Shown piece by piece: positions 11,395-22,408 of a stretch of 64,000 nucleotides of DNA (positions are counted from its first letter, which is position 1; each line of letters starts with the position of its first letter). The position numbers and the translations under genes were made by a program. The notes below the pieces were generated by a model. That model searched no databases and was not told where the DNA came from. It was given only the letters and a program-made list of their open reading frames with translations. Origin of the DNA: Archegozetes longisetosus (lineage: Eukaryota > Arthropoda > Arachnida > Sarcoptiformes > Trhypochthoniidae); assembly GCA_018873245.2 (NCBI GenBank), contig JAEMBT020000001.1, positions 5,258,220 to 5,322,219 of the forward strand, written 5' to 3'.

Positions 11395-12187
11395 TCGAAA
11401 ATAACCGCCGCCGAATGGCATTACGTTAAAATACCCAAATTCGGCGTGTCTATGAATAACTGAGTTTATTTAATTAAAAATAATTGCGGTTCTACATCTG
11501 CAGTTCACAATAATTCGGTGTTTTATAAAGTTTACACCAACGAAATAAAGACAAACAAGTACAAAACTAAAGGGTATAAGGCAAAGTTGAGCTTAATTGA
11601 TAATAAATATGCTAATCAATCCAACGAACAAAATTATACCAATGTTACTACTTTTATTATCAATTAATTGGTTTCTTAATAAAGAATTGAAGGAAATATC
11701 CCTATAGAAATCAAATGGGGCTTATCGTATTATTAGGGCTTCAAAACAGGGTTTTCGAAATTTTATTCGAAATTTCGAAATGCAAGCACTTTCAGCAAAT
11801 CTCATTTTAAAACTAGAAGTGAAATATTTTGCCTTGTTATTTATTGTGATTTGATATATCATGTGAAAGTTCTTAAGATGAAATTTTAGTTGATGTACTT
11901 TTCATAATTATCAGTGCAAAAATGAGCGTAAAGCATTTATACTTATAGCTTGTGATATTATTTTTGTAAAATAGCATGCATAGAGAGTAACACTTGTACC
12001 CTAACAGCTGGTTGCTCAGATGTATTTGATAATACGCAAATAATAATGTTATTCTTCATTGCACTTGATATGTGTAATAAATACAAAAGATACGCAATAC
12101 TCTTTTATTTGCTGACCTTTTACCTTTTAACGCGTTTGTAGTTTTTGAAGTTTTCTTTGGTTAATTTTAAAAAGTATTTCAGTTAAG
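11395..12187. other. AT-rich spacer, nothing recognised
   Basis: No coding or repeat structure was identified apart from TTCGAAAT-type words near 11755-11780. Confidence 0.5.
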
Positions 12188-12195
12188 TATAAAAA
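12188..12195 (+). promoter_or_regulatory. TATA box candidate for the small secreted protein gene
   Basis: TATAAAAA lies about 170 bases upstream of the ATG at 12360. A splice-acceptor-like TTTCTTTTAG ends at 12357, directly before the start codon. This suggests a 5' UTR intron and would fit a promoter at this distance. Confidence 0.25.
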
Positions 12196-12359
12196 ACTTA
12201 AATTTTTCCACCATTCCATCCATTGATCGTTAGTCTAGTTCTGATAAATATTGTTAATTAAGGGTTAACACGGTGCGATAAATAAACAAATATGCTTGAC
12301 GTTCTCAAAAATGTGAATTTAAATTTTTAAAATTAAATCTGTAATCATTTCTTTTAGAA

Positions 12360-12695
12360 ATGAATCCAAAATTGATTTTGGTAGTATTGCTTATCGGAGT
12401 CGTGATTTCACGTACCGAAGCTGGAATTTTAGGTTTACTTGCTGGCTATGGCGGATGTCAAACGGCATGCAACGCAGCCTGGGTTGCATGCTGTGCCAGT
12501 GCAGGAGTTGTTGCAGGTTTACGGCTAATATACAAAACATATTCTAATGGTTTTAAGTGACATTCTATACACTTAAATCTAGGCACCGTGACTGCAGGAA
12601 CAGGAGCTCCGGCGGCTGTTTTGGCTTGTAGCGCCTTGCAAGGTGTATGCGTGGCCAGCTGCGCAGCGGTCTTTCTTGTTGCTCCAACTCCATAA
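12360..12695 (+). CDS. Small secreted Cys/Ala-rich protein, two exons, 89 residues
   Basis: Exon 1 is 12360-12516 and exon 2 is 12583-12695, with a 66-bp GT..AG intron (12517-12582). Splicing turns a frame that otherwise stops at 12560 into an 89-residue protein. A signal peptide (LILVVLLIGVVIS) is followed by a mature part rich in Cys, Ala and Gly: GGCQTACNAAWVACCASAG, then AGTVTAGTGAPAAVLACSAL and VCVASCAAVFLVAPTP. The pattern C-x3-C-x7-CC, with three further Cys downstream, is one I recall from small secreted proteins of nematodes, fungi and arthropods. No function is known to me. The splice junction falls inside the conserved AGVVAGTVTAG stretch, which supports the model. The gene looks intact. 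The role could be extracellular or defensive, but that would be a guess. Confidence 0.75.
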
Positions 12696-13150
12696 GAAAA
12701 AGAATATAAACTCAGTCTGATCTGTTACAGGCAAATGGTCAGTGTGTAAGAAATAAGTTACTTATAAACAGATTTGCCTATGTCCTAACTCTTTTACATA
12801 TGATTGGATTGGTTGGTGCTTAATATATTATTTGCTAACAACCGGGTTTTCTTATAAACAAGTTGCCAATAACCGGGTCAGATTGTAACTATTTCTCAAT
12901 TCTTGTTATATTAATATGAAAATTATAATCAAACTAACTTTCAGTGTTAACTTACTTGTACCTAAGTTATAATAAATAATCACTTATACTGAACGATATA
13001 ATTGATGTGATAAATGTGAATTCGTTGACATTTGCTTGATATTAGTATACAAATGGGGGTTCTGGTACTAATCGTTGTTCAAAAAAAAAGACATCATCCT
13101 TTTTGGGGTAAGCCAGTGCTAGATCCCCACTCCTAAAAAGGAATAGGTCT

Positions 13151-13259
13151 AGAGTGATTATCCGTCCCATTTTTGACGGGACAGTCCTGTCCTTTTAAAG
13201 ATAAAAGACAGGAATCCCGTCAGACAAAAAACTCTATACAGGACAATTAGTTATCCCGT
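13151..13259. mobile_element. Diverged fragment of a hAT-like MITE
   Basis: AGAGTGATTATCCGTCCC with several GGGACA/TGTCC words resembles the end of the 434-bp hAT MITE at 19257 (AGGGTGACCAAGTGTCCCGC). The right end and a target duplication were not found. The relation is inferred from word similarity only. Confidence 0.35.
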
Positions 13260-14426
13260 TTTCAACTTTCGTTTTGGAAAATGTGTTTAGAAAAATATTT
13301 CTTAGAAATTTAAACATTGAACTTATTTTACAAATGATAAAGGATTAAGAAACACAGTTTGATGTTTTGAACGCCTGTGGTTTAAAACCAAAATTTGTAG
13401 AATTAATATTTGCTACCTTGACTTATATTTGATATAAACCAGTATTTCTTACTTTTGAATAACCTTTGAAAGATGCCATTTCTAACAAAAAATATACCTT
13501 TGAGATCGACTAATAATATTCAATGTTTTAATATCAAAATGTATTGTTTGACACCTAAATATTTGTAATGATTAATAAAAGCGGCATTTTTCTTTTTAAA
13601 AATGTAAGAGGTCCCTCCTTTGATATTTTTGTCTCGTCATGACACAAGCCAGAGGTGGTCAACCTATTCCTGATTGGACTAAGGCCCAATAATTGAACAA
13701 TAAGCCTCAAATTTAATAAAAATCATTCAGTTTTCTTTGCCCAAAAGTTCTATTATTTCATCTAAAATTTCTTTTGTCCAACTTTTGGTCCTGTTTTAGA
13801 CTTAGTTGCGGTAGTTCTTATCGAGCGCTCCCAACAAGTCTTCCCTTACAAAAAGCAGGCACAGGTACATCTTTTCCCTGCGGGCGAACACTCGAATAGA
13901 TCCGCGAAGGCACGCATCTCTGACCCTCTCACGCTTCTAGCTCGCTCCGGACCTGTGAACCTAAGGCTGAGGGTCAGCCTTAAGTGTTGCCCAGCGATCT
14001 TTTTAGCTCTTTGGTGACGACATAGTATATCGAAAATTAAGTTTAAGTCCCTTGAGTTTCGTATATTGACAATGCATTGTCACTAAAGTGATGATAAAGC
14101 ATATACTGAAGCAAATTCAAACAACTAAAAGCAAAACTGTTATGACAAATAAAATGAATAATTTAGAAAAACACTTGTAATAAAAATGGTTTGGAGTGTG
14201 CATAAAATTTCAGTATTTTTGTAATTTTTCTGTGTTCTCAAATTTATAGTTTTGATAAGATATAATTTTAATTCCCGTAACAATCAGAACCAATATCTAT
14301 TAGCTATGAGCTCAATTATTTCATTTACTATCAAGTCCAAAATTAAATTGGTTTTTTTACTTTAAATATATACTTTACTGTATATCACTGTAGTTAGTCG
14401 ACTGTACGGACTAAATATGTTGAGAT
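13260..14426. other. Spacer with a GC-richer island and a possible hAT end
   Basis: CAGAGGTGGTCAACCTATT at about 13652 looks like a hAT terminus, but no matching end was seen. Positions 13800-14000 are markedly more GC-rich than the surroundings, yet open no sensible frame. They are probably an old mobile-element body. Confidence 0.4.
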
Positions 14427-15714
14427 TACAGTGTTTTTCTATTGCTTTTAACGGAACGGCAAATAACTTTAACGTTTTGTCAAAACAAAATAACAGCAAA
14501 TGTTTTTTATATAAAACAGATGTTTACAGAATTTGGGGATTTAACTAAATATGAAAACAAATTAAGTCTGAATCGATAAATGAATGAATTATTTAACTAT
14601 AGATCTCGTCTTTGTTAAGACATTTCGGTAAATAACTCTCCATATGTCTGACCCAATTAGCACAGTCTTGAGCCGTAATATTATCGGAATTTTTGTGAAC
14701 CGTTTCATACAATTGGTCCTCATTTTGTGGTTCACTTCTTCGGATATTATTCTTCCATTTGCTAAACAACTCTTCGATTGGGTTAAGGAATGGAGAATAA
14801 GGGGATAAAAAACCGGGTGGTGTCCATGGGCTTCAATCAATTGCATAACCTCTTCGGTCTTAGGAACCGAATATTGTCCATAATCAGGTATGCACCCAAT
14901 ATGTCATTTTCAGTGAAGTGGTGGAACAGTTGCGCCATAAAAGCCGCGTAATCTTCAGAATTGTAAGCGTTGTCTTGAATTTGGAAAAAGAACAGAGAGT
15001 TTTGATTCATTACTGCAGCGATTGAATAGTTTCGGCTCCGGATTTGTTTGACCCTTTTGTGCGCTTTTAACCCCTTAACAGATCGGCCATAATTTGATCT
15101 CGAAGTGATAGTAACTCCGAATTCTTCTACGAAATACATTTTCTCTCTTTCGATCATCATTTCGGTGTATTTAACCGCGCAATAGTGTAGTCTATTAATG
15201 ACTTCGGGAGTGTTTCTGGACTCCGGGACAAACGACACGCGTTCAAAAGAGAAATGAAACGCTTGGAGAGTTCTATCAACAGTCGATGTCGATAGTCGTT
15301 TGACATCGGGAAAGGCAGCCAAACACTTGTTCTTTAACTGGCCCAAAGTCAATGTGCTGTCGTCGTCAATCCACTGACAAAGCTGTTCCTTTTGTTGGTC
15401 ATTTAAAAGCTGCTTTCTGTGACCATTCGACCGCTTAGTCTTAACTCCAGTCGTACGGAAAGTTCGGTTAATACTGCGGACAGTCGCAGGCTTTACGCCA
15501 AACATTGAGCCGACTTCTACTGAATCTAAACCACTGTTCAACTTATCGGTAATCAATCCTCGTATCTCATTACTTATTCTTTGATTAGTCCTCTTTTGAC
15601 TCAAATGTATGTTCATATTAATCTCTTCCATAATTTAATGGTTTAAAATATTCTTACAATACAATAAATGTTTACATTCGATGCGTTACTTAAAAGCAAT
15701 AGAAAAACACTGTA
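14427..15714 (-). mobile_element. Complete IS630/Tc1-superfamily transposon
   Basis: The element spans 14429-15712 (1284 bp). Its terminal inverted repeats begin CAGTGTTTTTCTATTGCTTT, and a TA dinucleotide sits on each side (14427-14428, 15713-15714). That is the TA target site of this superfamily. A single transposase gene fills the interior on the minus strand. Confidence 0.93.
14589..15631 (-). pseudogene. IS630/Tc1-type transposase, frameshifted
   Basis: The start ATG is at 15631. A helix-turn-helix region comes first (GLDSVEVGSMFGVKPATVR), then a DDE_3-type catalytic core. The motif positions are YFVEEFGVTIT (first), YLIMDN (second) and a region equivalent to NPIEELFSKW (third). The first motif carries Glu where related transposases have Asp (FVDEFG). 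The frame breaks near 14846-14870, and beyond it the remaining sequence reads in other frames to about 14589. The rest of the protein is well preserved, so the copy is young but dead by at least one indel and probably by the D-to-E change. Confidence 0.85.
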
Positions 15715-15940
15715 AACAGTTAAAATATGACCAGTATCTATTAAAATCTCATCTCTATCAAATATATTAAATATATAAATGTTATAATTAAGTTGAGTAT
15801 GGTTAGACTTTGAAACTCCTAAGGGTTTTGCGGGTCGCTAGCAAAAATCACTCTATGCCTCAATTCAGTGAAATAAAAGTTGATTACCTGACTATTACCA
15901 TTTGAGAATCTACGAAAACTTAAGGTGTAATCTATGCTTT

Positions 15941-16421
15941 TTAACCCTTCGTCACAACTGTGGGGTAAAATGTTCCCAAGTTTGACTTTAAAATTCTCGT
16001 AAAAATCAACGAAACGTCGTTGCTTCTTGAGAATTTAGGTATTCCTCAGTCATATATCTGGCTTTGAATGGCAAAAAAGCCGATTAATTTTGAGTTATAA
16101 CTATTTAAAAAAAAATTTTCTGGCAACATGTTTGGCTGAGGACAGAAATTTGCCCTAACATCGCAGTGCTTTGTGTTTACTATATGTGTCGCAGTGCTGT
16201 AATCTCGCTACTAGCAATTTGAACCACTGATGACGCTGTAGCAGATAATAACTAATAATTAATTAATTAGTGAATTTAAACATCGAAAATAAGGGCTAGC
16301 CTTGATTCTAAAAGCATTCAGACTAACCTAGAACAGATATAAAGGGTGGAAAACGTGGGGTAACATTTTACCCCACAGTTAATTTTACGTTTTCGGAAGT
16401 TAAGTTGTGACGAAGGGTTAA
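15941..16421. mobile_element. piggyBac-type MITE with TTAA duplications
   Basis: TTAA at 15941-15944 and 16418-16421 flanks a 473-bp sequence. Its inverted ends both read CCCTTCGTCACAACT. The TTAA target and CCC start are the piggyBac hallmarks. A second inverted pair (CTGTGGGGTAAAATGTT) lies near each end. No transposase is encoded. Confidence 0.9.
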
Positions 16422-17494
16422 CTAGACATGACATCACTTATAATAGTAATTCTAGTCATATTGCGATTATTTTAGTATTAGATTTTATAAAAATTATAAT
16501 TTAAAACAAAATAAATGTTACTTAGTACTGAACTGATTAAAGTTTTTTAAAAGTAAATCTTCGTTTAAAACTTTGTGTATTATCGTTTATGAATTTCCGA
16601 TGTATAAGTGTTTTACTTAAAAAGTTTAGCCTTAGAAAGTTGGCTTCTTATCCATTAGGAAATTTCAGTCTTTAACTGTACAGCTCCCAATCAGAAATGC
16701 TTTTATACAAAAAAGTTTATATATCTTTAAAAATTACCTTACTTTTTGACTTTATAGTATGTACACAATATTCTGGACTATTTCGTTAGACGTATTAATA
16801 GTAATTCAAATAGTTTTGGTCATCTACAATAAGAAAATTCTAAACGACTTATAGAAGTGATAACTGAATATTTTAGTGAGACTAGCTTGAATTGTAACAA
16901 ACATTTGGTGAAGTAGAGAAATCGCTACTAAATAATGCGGAAGGTCGTCTTATGTGTATGACTGGAGATCAAACATCTCAAGTTTATATGAATTTATAAG
17001 TTATCTTCAGATAAAGTGAGATTTCGTAATAAGGCTAATACTTTTTGGAAAAAAATCAAATAATCTTATCATATTTTATAGCTTTTCTCTCTAACTATAG
17101 GTATGCTAGTTTATCTAAATTACATAAACCTTCAAATAATTTAGTATTAAACTTCCAAAAGTTCTGTTATTAATTAATAAATCGTAGTTCAATACATAAG
17201 TGCGCTGCGGATTGTTTGATGATAAAATCAGTATTTTTAGGCACAACTCTCTCATTGAACAAAACTGAGACCGACTCATTCGGGTGTGAAATAAATATAA
17301 ATATGCTTTGGTCAACGAATGGTTATCCATTGAGGTTTGATTAAGATTTTATAGAGTCCAAAGTGCTTTCATATCAGTAGGAATTCTACATTATAGATAA
17401 AGGAATAGATCTATTACAAGAATTTTTTAAATACTTATTGCAGTCATTAGATTGTAATAAAGATATCATATATATTATTTCTAAAAATTGCATA
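16422..17494. other. AT-rich spacer, nothing recognised
   Basis: A minus-strand frame near 17115-17330 shows no motif or composition to support it. I see no gene here. Confidence 0.5.
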
Positions 17495-17655
17495 GGTATT
17501 ATCATATAGTGAAAGATTTAGTCCACAACCCATTATAAGGATTATACCCCTCTTACGAATTTCCAGTCATTGGCTTGTTCACTGACGTTAAGGGACATAT
17601 AATCCTTATGGGAAGAAGTGGGTTGTGGACAAAGTCTTTTACTAAATGATAATAC
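17495..17655. repeat. Small foldback MITE
   Basis: GTATTATCATATAGTGAAAG...GTCCACAACCC on the left is matched in inverse orientation on the right, about 36 bp with four mismatches. TATAAGGATTATA-like words follow on the inner side of both arms. The 161-bp element could fold into one hairpin. It lies about 230 bp upstream of the serine protease gene. Confidence 0.6.
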
Positions 17656-17887
17656 TTATAGTCAATTTTGGAATCAGGAACTAAAATTTTGCTCTAAAAT
17701 ACTATTTTTGCTAATTGATTTGTCTTATCTGTAATTCAAACTGATTGTAATTTATAAGTACTGAGCATTTGTACGAACTCTCATATGATTACTTTATATG
17801 TAGATAATCTCCTTATAAAAGAGCTTTTCAACCGTAAGAAGACTATTTGTATATCTAATTAAAAGAAGTTCAACAAAATTGGATATA

Positions 17888-18808
17888 ATGTTATACCTTT
17901 CAGTTGTATTGCTAACATTGATATCATTTACTTGGGCAAATCCCGAATGTGGTATTAAAGGCTCATCACATCCCTTATGGAGAATAATAGGTGGTAATGA
18001 CACAAAACCATTCGAGTATCCGTGGATGGCATTCCTCGGTTGTGGTGGAGCCATCATTAACGACGAATGGGTTATGACTGCCGGACATTGTGCAGGACCA
18101 CTATTCAAAGGCGAATTCATATTAGGAGTTTATGATATCAACAGATATGGCAGAAACTTTAGCGCGGAATCGACTGCTGTTTTTGTAAACGCGTCCCAAA
18201 CTTTTAGACACCCCAAATATGATCCCGATGTGAATGGACCTGATGGTGGAAGACCTAAATATGATATTTCTCTAATTAAATTGAAGCAGAAGTTGGATTT
18301 TGACGGAAAACATAAGCACTTGAGACCCATTTGTTTGCCAAATAACAAGACAGCTGTTAAGGATCTGATGAGCTCTGAATGTGTAGTCACGGGTTGGGGT
18401 AAAACTAATAGTTCAGGTAATAAATTCTAAATCTCAACAACTCTTTGCTCGAATTCTATCAATAGTTATTTTGTTTCCTAAAATTTTGAATAATTCTTAG
18501 CACAAGATGATTTCTTCCCTCTGCAAGTCACATCTGCGCCAATCATTGATTCTGATGTTTGTGTGAAAGAATACCCAAAAGATTTTGATCCTAAGTACGC
18601 GATTTGTGCCGGTTATAAAGAAGGAGGACATGGAACTTGTTTCGGTGATTCTGGTGGTCCTCTCCAGTGCAAATTATCTGATAATAGATGGTATATCGTT
18701 GGAGTAGTTTCATGGGGCGTTCCCTGTGCTAAACCAGGTTTTCCAGATGTATACGGATCTGTCATACCATTATTGGATTGGATCCAGACTACTATCAAAA
18801 ATAATTAA
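17888..18808 (+). CDS. Secreted S1-family serine protease, two exons
   Basis: Exon 1 is 17888-18416 and exon 2 is 18501-18808, with an 84-bp GT..AG intron, giving 278 residues. The ATG at 17888 heads the signal peptide [18 protein letters not shown] short propeptide with one Cys precedes the activation site R/IIGG. The catalytic triad is present: His in TAGHC (Gly replaces the usual Ala), Asp in YDISLIKL and Ser in GDSGGP. The residue six before the catalytic Ser, which sets P1 specificity (Asp in trypsin), is Gly ([11 protein letters not shown]). Trypsin-like cleavage after Lys/Arg is therefore not expected. Chymotrypsin- or elastase-like preference is possible. The splice gives continuous family sequence ([15 protein letters not shown]). 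It could serve digestion or haemolymph processing. Context does not decide. Confidence 0.9.
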
Positions 18809-19248
18809 TTCTTCTAACATATAGAAAAAGACTACCCAACTTTCATTGAGATCCATGTTTGACATTAAATATTTTATAAAATTTGTAATAATTGATGAGT
18901 TCAATTGTCAAAATTATCCTGAGGACTATACGATTCATGAGTTTCATTAGATTAAATATTCATACATTTCAATCATACATAATTATACATTTTATTAAAT
19001 TAAATGGTTAAAACATAGTCAGTCATTTTGTTTATTTTTTTCAGAATTCGACACTAAGACATTTATTGTATTCAAATTTAAGATAAAATGAAAATTTTTT
19101 TGACGTAGACTATTAGAAAAATGTCCTTATGAAATTTATTATCGAAATTTAGAAAGGAATAAGTGAATTTAATACTTTGAAAGAGATTTTTAAAAATATA
19201 AGACTAACACAAATAAGCTTTTATTTATTTCATTTCTTATTAAGTTCA
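18809..19248. other. 3' flank of the protease gene, no further gene
   Basis: AT-rich sequence with scattered ATTTTATAAAATT words. No clear canonical poly(A) signal stands out. Confidence 0.5.
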
Positions 19249-19698
19249 ACTATATATAGGGTGACCAAGTGTCCCGCATTGTGCGGGATTGTCCCACATT
19301 TAAGAGTTGTGTCCAGCATACCGTATGCACCTTGCGGGACGGAAAATGTCATATATTTTAATATTTATCTTAACAGATTTCCACTGTATATTTTTATTTA
19401 ATACAAATAATGCAATTTTGTTATCAACACGTTTCCTATCTTAAAATATGTGGAAGTCTTTAGATAAAAAGAGTTTTAATCCGATTATCTGATACCTTGT
19501 TTTCATTCACATCGTGTGTAACTCTTATAAAGTGCAGTTCTCAATCAAATCTTTAGTTTATATTTCAAATAACTGTTATTTCAAACTGTGATTTGTAACT
19601 TCAATCAGATTAAAACTCTTTTAAAAAAATTTATAAGGGGGCCAAAATCATTTTGTCCCGCATTTAACAGTTTTTGACTTGGTCACCCTAACTATATA
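19249..19698. mobile_element. 434-bp non-autonomous hAT element (family A, copy 1)
   Basis: The element spans 19257-19690. Its ends are TAGGGTGACCAAGT and the inverse, and a perfect 8-bp duplication ACTATATA lies on both sides (19249-19256, 19691-19698). It encodes nothing. The subterminal region carries palindromic GTCCCGCATTGTGCGGGA. A second copy of exactly the same length, once its insert is removed, lies at 26688-28421. Confidence 0.92.
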
Positions 19699-19968
19699 TT
19701 TGTTCAGGTCATAAATATCGTATTGGCTATAAAGGAACTAGTATTTTAATATTAAAGTTTTGATTGTAGACTCAAATCGAAAATATGAAAATGTAATTTT
19801 TGGAACTAAAAACATGCCATTAAAACATGCATTTAAGATTAACATCAACTATTTTTGGTGTTATCACTGTATTGGAAGGCACATATGTTTCTCTTCATTA
19901 GACTTCCATGAGATTTAGTTTTAATAACTCGAAAGATTGTGAAAACGTATGTTTTACAAGTATTCTGC

Positions 19969-20692
19969 TCAAATAACAGGCTGACCACCTCTCGCGCAAC
20001 TCGCGTGATTCTCACGCATTTAAAGAGTTTATTGAAGTTTTAAAATATGTATATATTAGAAATCAATTTCCAAACGATTTATTCCATCTTATAACATGGA
20101 AATATTTGAAATACTAAGCCGATAACCTGTAAAACAAAATAATTTTTTTATTTTTAAGACTGTCAAAAGTTAATGAATATGAACCTTTGCTTCAAAAATG
20201 TATGCGTAAAAGTTTAATAGATATAAAGTTGTAATTACGAGTAAAATATCTCAAATAAGGAAAAGACAAATTCAATCGAAACTAATTATAAGTCATTTAA
20301 AAAGAGTTTAAAATGTATTATTTCAGCTCTGTATGAATTATGTTTAAATGAAGAAATTGTGGAATGATGAGAGAAGTCAAATGAGTATTGATTTGGTCAG
20401 AACAGAGATCTGTATAAAGTGTAACTTTCAAATGTCACTCAATGAGTTTGCTGATTTCGTTACAAAGAATGAGGCGATATTAAAAGCTGTAAAATCTAAT
20501 AAAATATACACTTTTAAGTACAGTTAATTATTCGCTAATTATTGATGTAATTCTAAACAGTATAAGTTTTTATTTAACTCAAGTGTGGAATTAATTGATC
20601 TCTGGAATTTCATTGAAAAAATTGCTTACTCTCCCCTTTTTATCAAATCTCACGCAAGTGGCCTGAACCGAGGTGGTTAGACTGTCAACTAA
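19969..20692. mobile_element. 708-bp non-autonomous hAT element (family B)
   Basis: The element spans 19977-20684. Its ends are CAGGCTGACCACCTC and, inverted, CAGTCTAACCACCTC. The flanks are TCAAATAA and TCAACTAA, an 8-bp duplication with one mismatch. CTCACGCA words near both ends are probable subterminal motifs. Part of its interior (about 20215-20400) is similar to the arms of the foldback element at 21814-22274. Confidence 0.85.
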
Positions 20693-21129
20693 TGAGACTA
20701 ATTTGGCGATTACGACCGAACCAGGCATAAATTTATAAATTTCGGCATAAAGACCATGACAACGTATATGAATTCGTTGATAACTAATTTTGTCAAAAAA
20801 ATGAATTTAGAACCTCATAGTACTCAGATGACGATATACTACCAACTTCAAAAGTAAAGACAAAATTTACTTAAAATATATACGTCACTGTATGTTCCTT
20901 AAATTAGTCGACTGTATAGATTATGTATTGTCATTATATCAATATTATGACCAGATAACTCAAAACTGCACATTAGATAAAATACCATATTTGTAGCTTA
21001 AAAAAGAACTGAACGATGAGAAAACTTAGCTATAGCACAGTTTCTAATTTAAAATCATTTTTTACATAGAAGAATATTTCTAAAAGTTTGTCTTTACTTT
21101 TGAATTTGACTGTAAGTACTTGTCGGTAA
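20693..21129. other. AT-rich spacer
   Basis: No gene or bounded repeat seen. The boundary with the transposon remnant that follows is approximate. Confidence 0.45.
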
Positions 21130-21221
21130 TGAGATTTTTAAAGTTCAGAACCACAATTTTAACAAATGATACTGCCTCAAAAATGTACGGCGGAGAAAAT
21201 AAAACTTAATATATATATATA

Positions 21222-21756
21222 CAGCTATCTCCACCTCGATCTCCACCAATTGAGCAAGCTACCATTTCTCCAATTCTTAACCGATCTTGATCAAATTAAT
21301 TTCATTTTAAAGCCTATATAATCCGGTTTTAAATACAATTGGAATGGTTAAAAGATTCCAAAAACCAAAAAAGTTACATGTGTTTAAAAATAAAGTACAT
21401 TATAATTAACGATTTGTCCAAATAGTCCAATTTGTCCACAATATACAAATCATGCACGTTATTTGTGTAGGGTGTTGTGACCGTTTTTTTGTGTTTTGAT
21501 TTGTGATTTGATTTGTTTTTGAGTGAACGCAAACAATAATTTGTTGAATTAAATTTTAATATGAATTTATAAAAATACATGTAAAATTTAGTAAATCTTT
21601 AATAACTTTTTAATATTAATAAATTTTTAAGTCTCTTTTTTGCGTTTAAAACCGGATTATAAAGGCTTTAAAATGAAATTAATTTGATCAAGATCGGTTA
21701 AGAATTGGAGAAATGGTAGCTTGCTCAATTGGTGGAGATCGAGGTGGAGATAGCTG
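21222..21756. mobile_element. 535-bp foldback MITE with about 109-bp inverted arms
   Basis: The left arm (about 21222-21330) and right arm (about 21648-21756) are inverse copies, nearly identical, starting CAGCTATCTCCACCTCGATC. TA lies on both sides within a TATATA tract. The homologous segment at 29788-29877 lacks the insert and reads AACTTAATATATATAAAGTG across the junction, which proves insertion. The small reading frame inside the loop is not credible. Confidence 0.9.
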
Positions 21757-21813
21757 TATATAAAGTGAAAACTGAAAGGCAAGTAACTGTACGCATAATC
21801 ACATATTTCTAAA

Positions 21814-22274
21814 TTATAGATCTTATCAAAACTTAGTCATTCTTAAGAAGACAATTATTTATTCAATACAACTCATACAGTGCTAAGATTTTCAACTCTT
21901 TCTAATTGAACTTATTACTAGTTTTGTTCATTTTGTCTTTTATTTGAGATTATTTACTTGAAATTGTAACTTTATTAAACATAATTTAGTTTCCTTAACC
22001 TCAACTTTTCAGATGAACCTTTACCTGAAAAATTTTTACCTGAAAACTAAATAGTATTTATGAAAAATAAATGTTAAGAAACTATTAAAGTATGAGTAAA
22101 ATTTTATTAAATCTGAATTTGTAATTACAAGCAAAATGCTCAAATAAGAGATAATTCGCAACAAACTAGTAATAAGTCAAATTAAAGAGTCGAATATTTT
22201 TCAGCACTTTATTGAGTTGTGTTAAATAAATTATTGTCTTCTTAAGAATGACTAAGTTTTGATGAGATCTATAA
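21814..22274. mobile_element. Foldback element, about 460 bp
   Basis: Outer arms 21814-21884 and 22203-22274 are inverse copies (TATAGATCTTATCAAAACTT and its complement). Weaker pairing continues inward (TTATTACTAGTTT; TTATTTGAG) to about 170 bp. It interrupts the remnant between ACATATTTCTAA and CTTACAAGGC, where the other copy is continuous. The target duplication is not resolved. Confidence 0.7.
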
Positions 22275-22408
22275 CTTACAAGGCAGGTTTCCTAGTCTTG
22301 AGACGCCGTTTTTGATGAATCTTACAGAAAATCATCATTATGGAAACTGTATTAGAGATCCAGATTTAATTTTTACTGAGCTTTACATTTTGGTACTTTT
22401 ATGCTATA

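Larger units (their letters stand above)
21130..22400 (-). mobile_element. Solo terminal remnant of the pogo/Tigger-like element, twice interrupted
   Basis: Once the inserts at 21222-21756 and 21814-22274 are removed, the sequence matches, in reverse orientation, the 3' end region of the transposon at about 29640-29900. Shared strings include TCAAAAATGTACGG, GAGAAAATAAAACTTAATAT, AGTGAAAACTGAAA and GCATAATCACATATT. It then drifts into a weaker match (GAGATGCC/GAGACGCC; TTTTGATGAA). Only non-coding end sequence remains. Confidence 0.65.

Noticed and set aside
12360..12695. Venom-type or antimicrobial peptide
   Set aside because: No recognised toxin framework. The Ala/Gly-rich body with a hydrophobic C-terminus does not fit a knottin or defensin pattern, so no function is assigned.
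21374..21580. 68-residue minus-strand frame
   Set aside because: It lies entirely in the loop of the foldback MITE, is low in complexity and has no motif.
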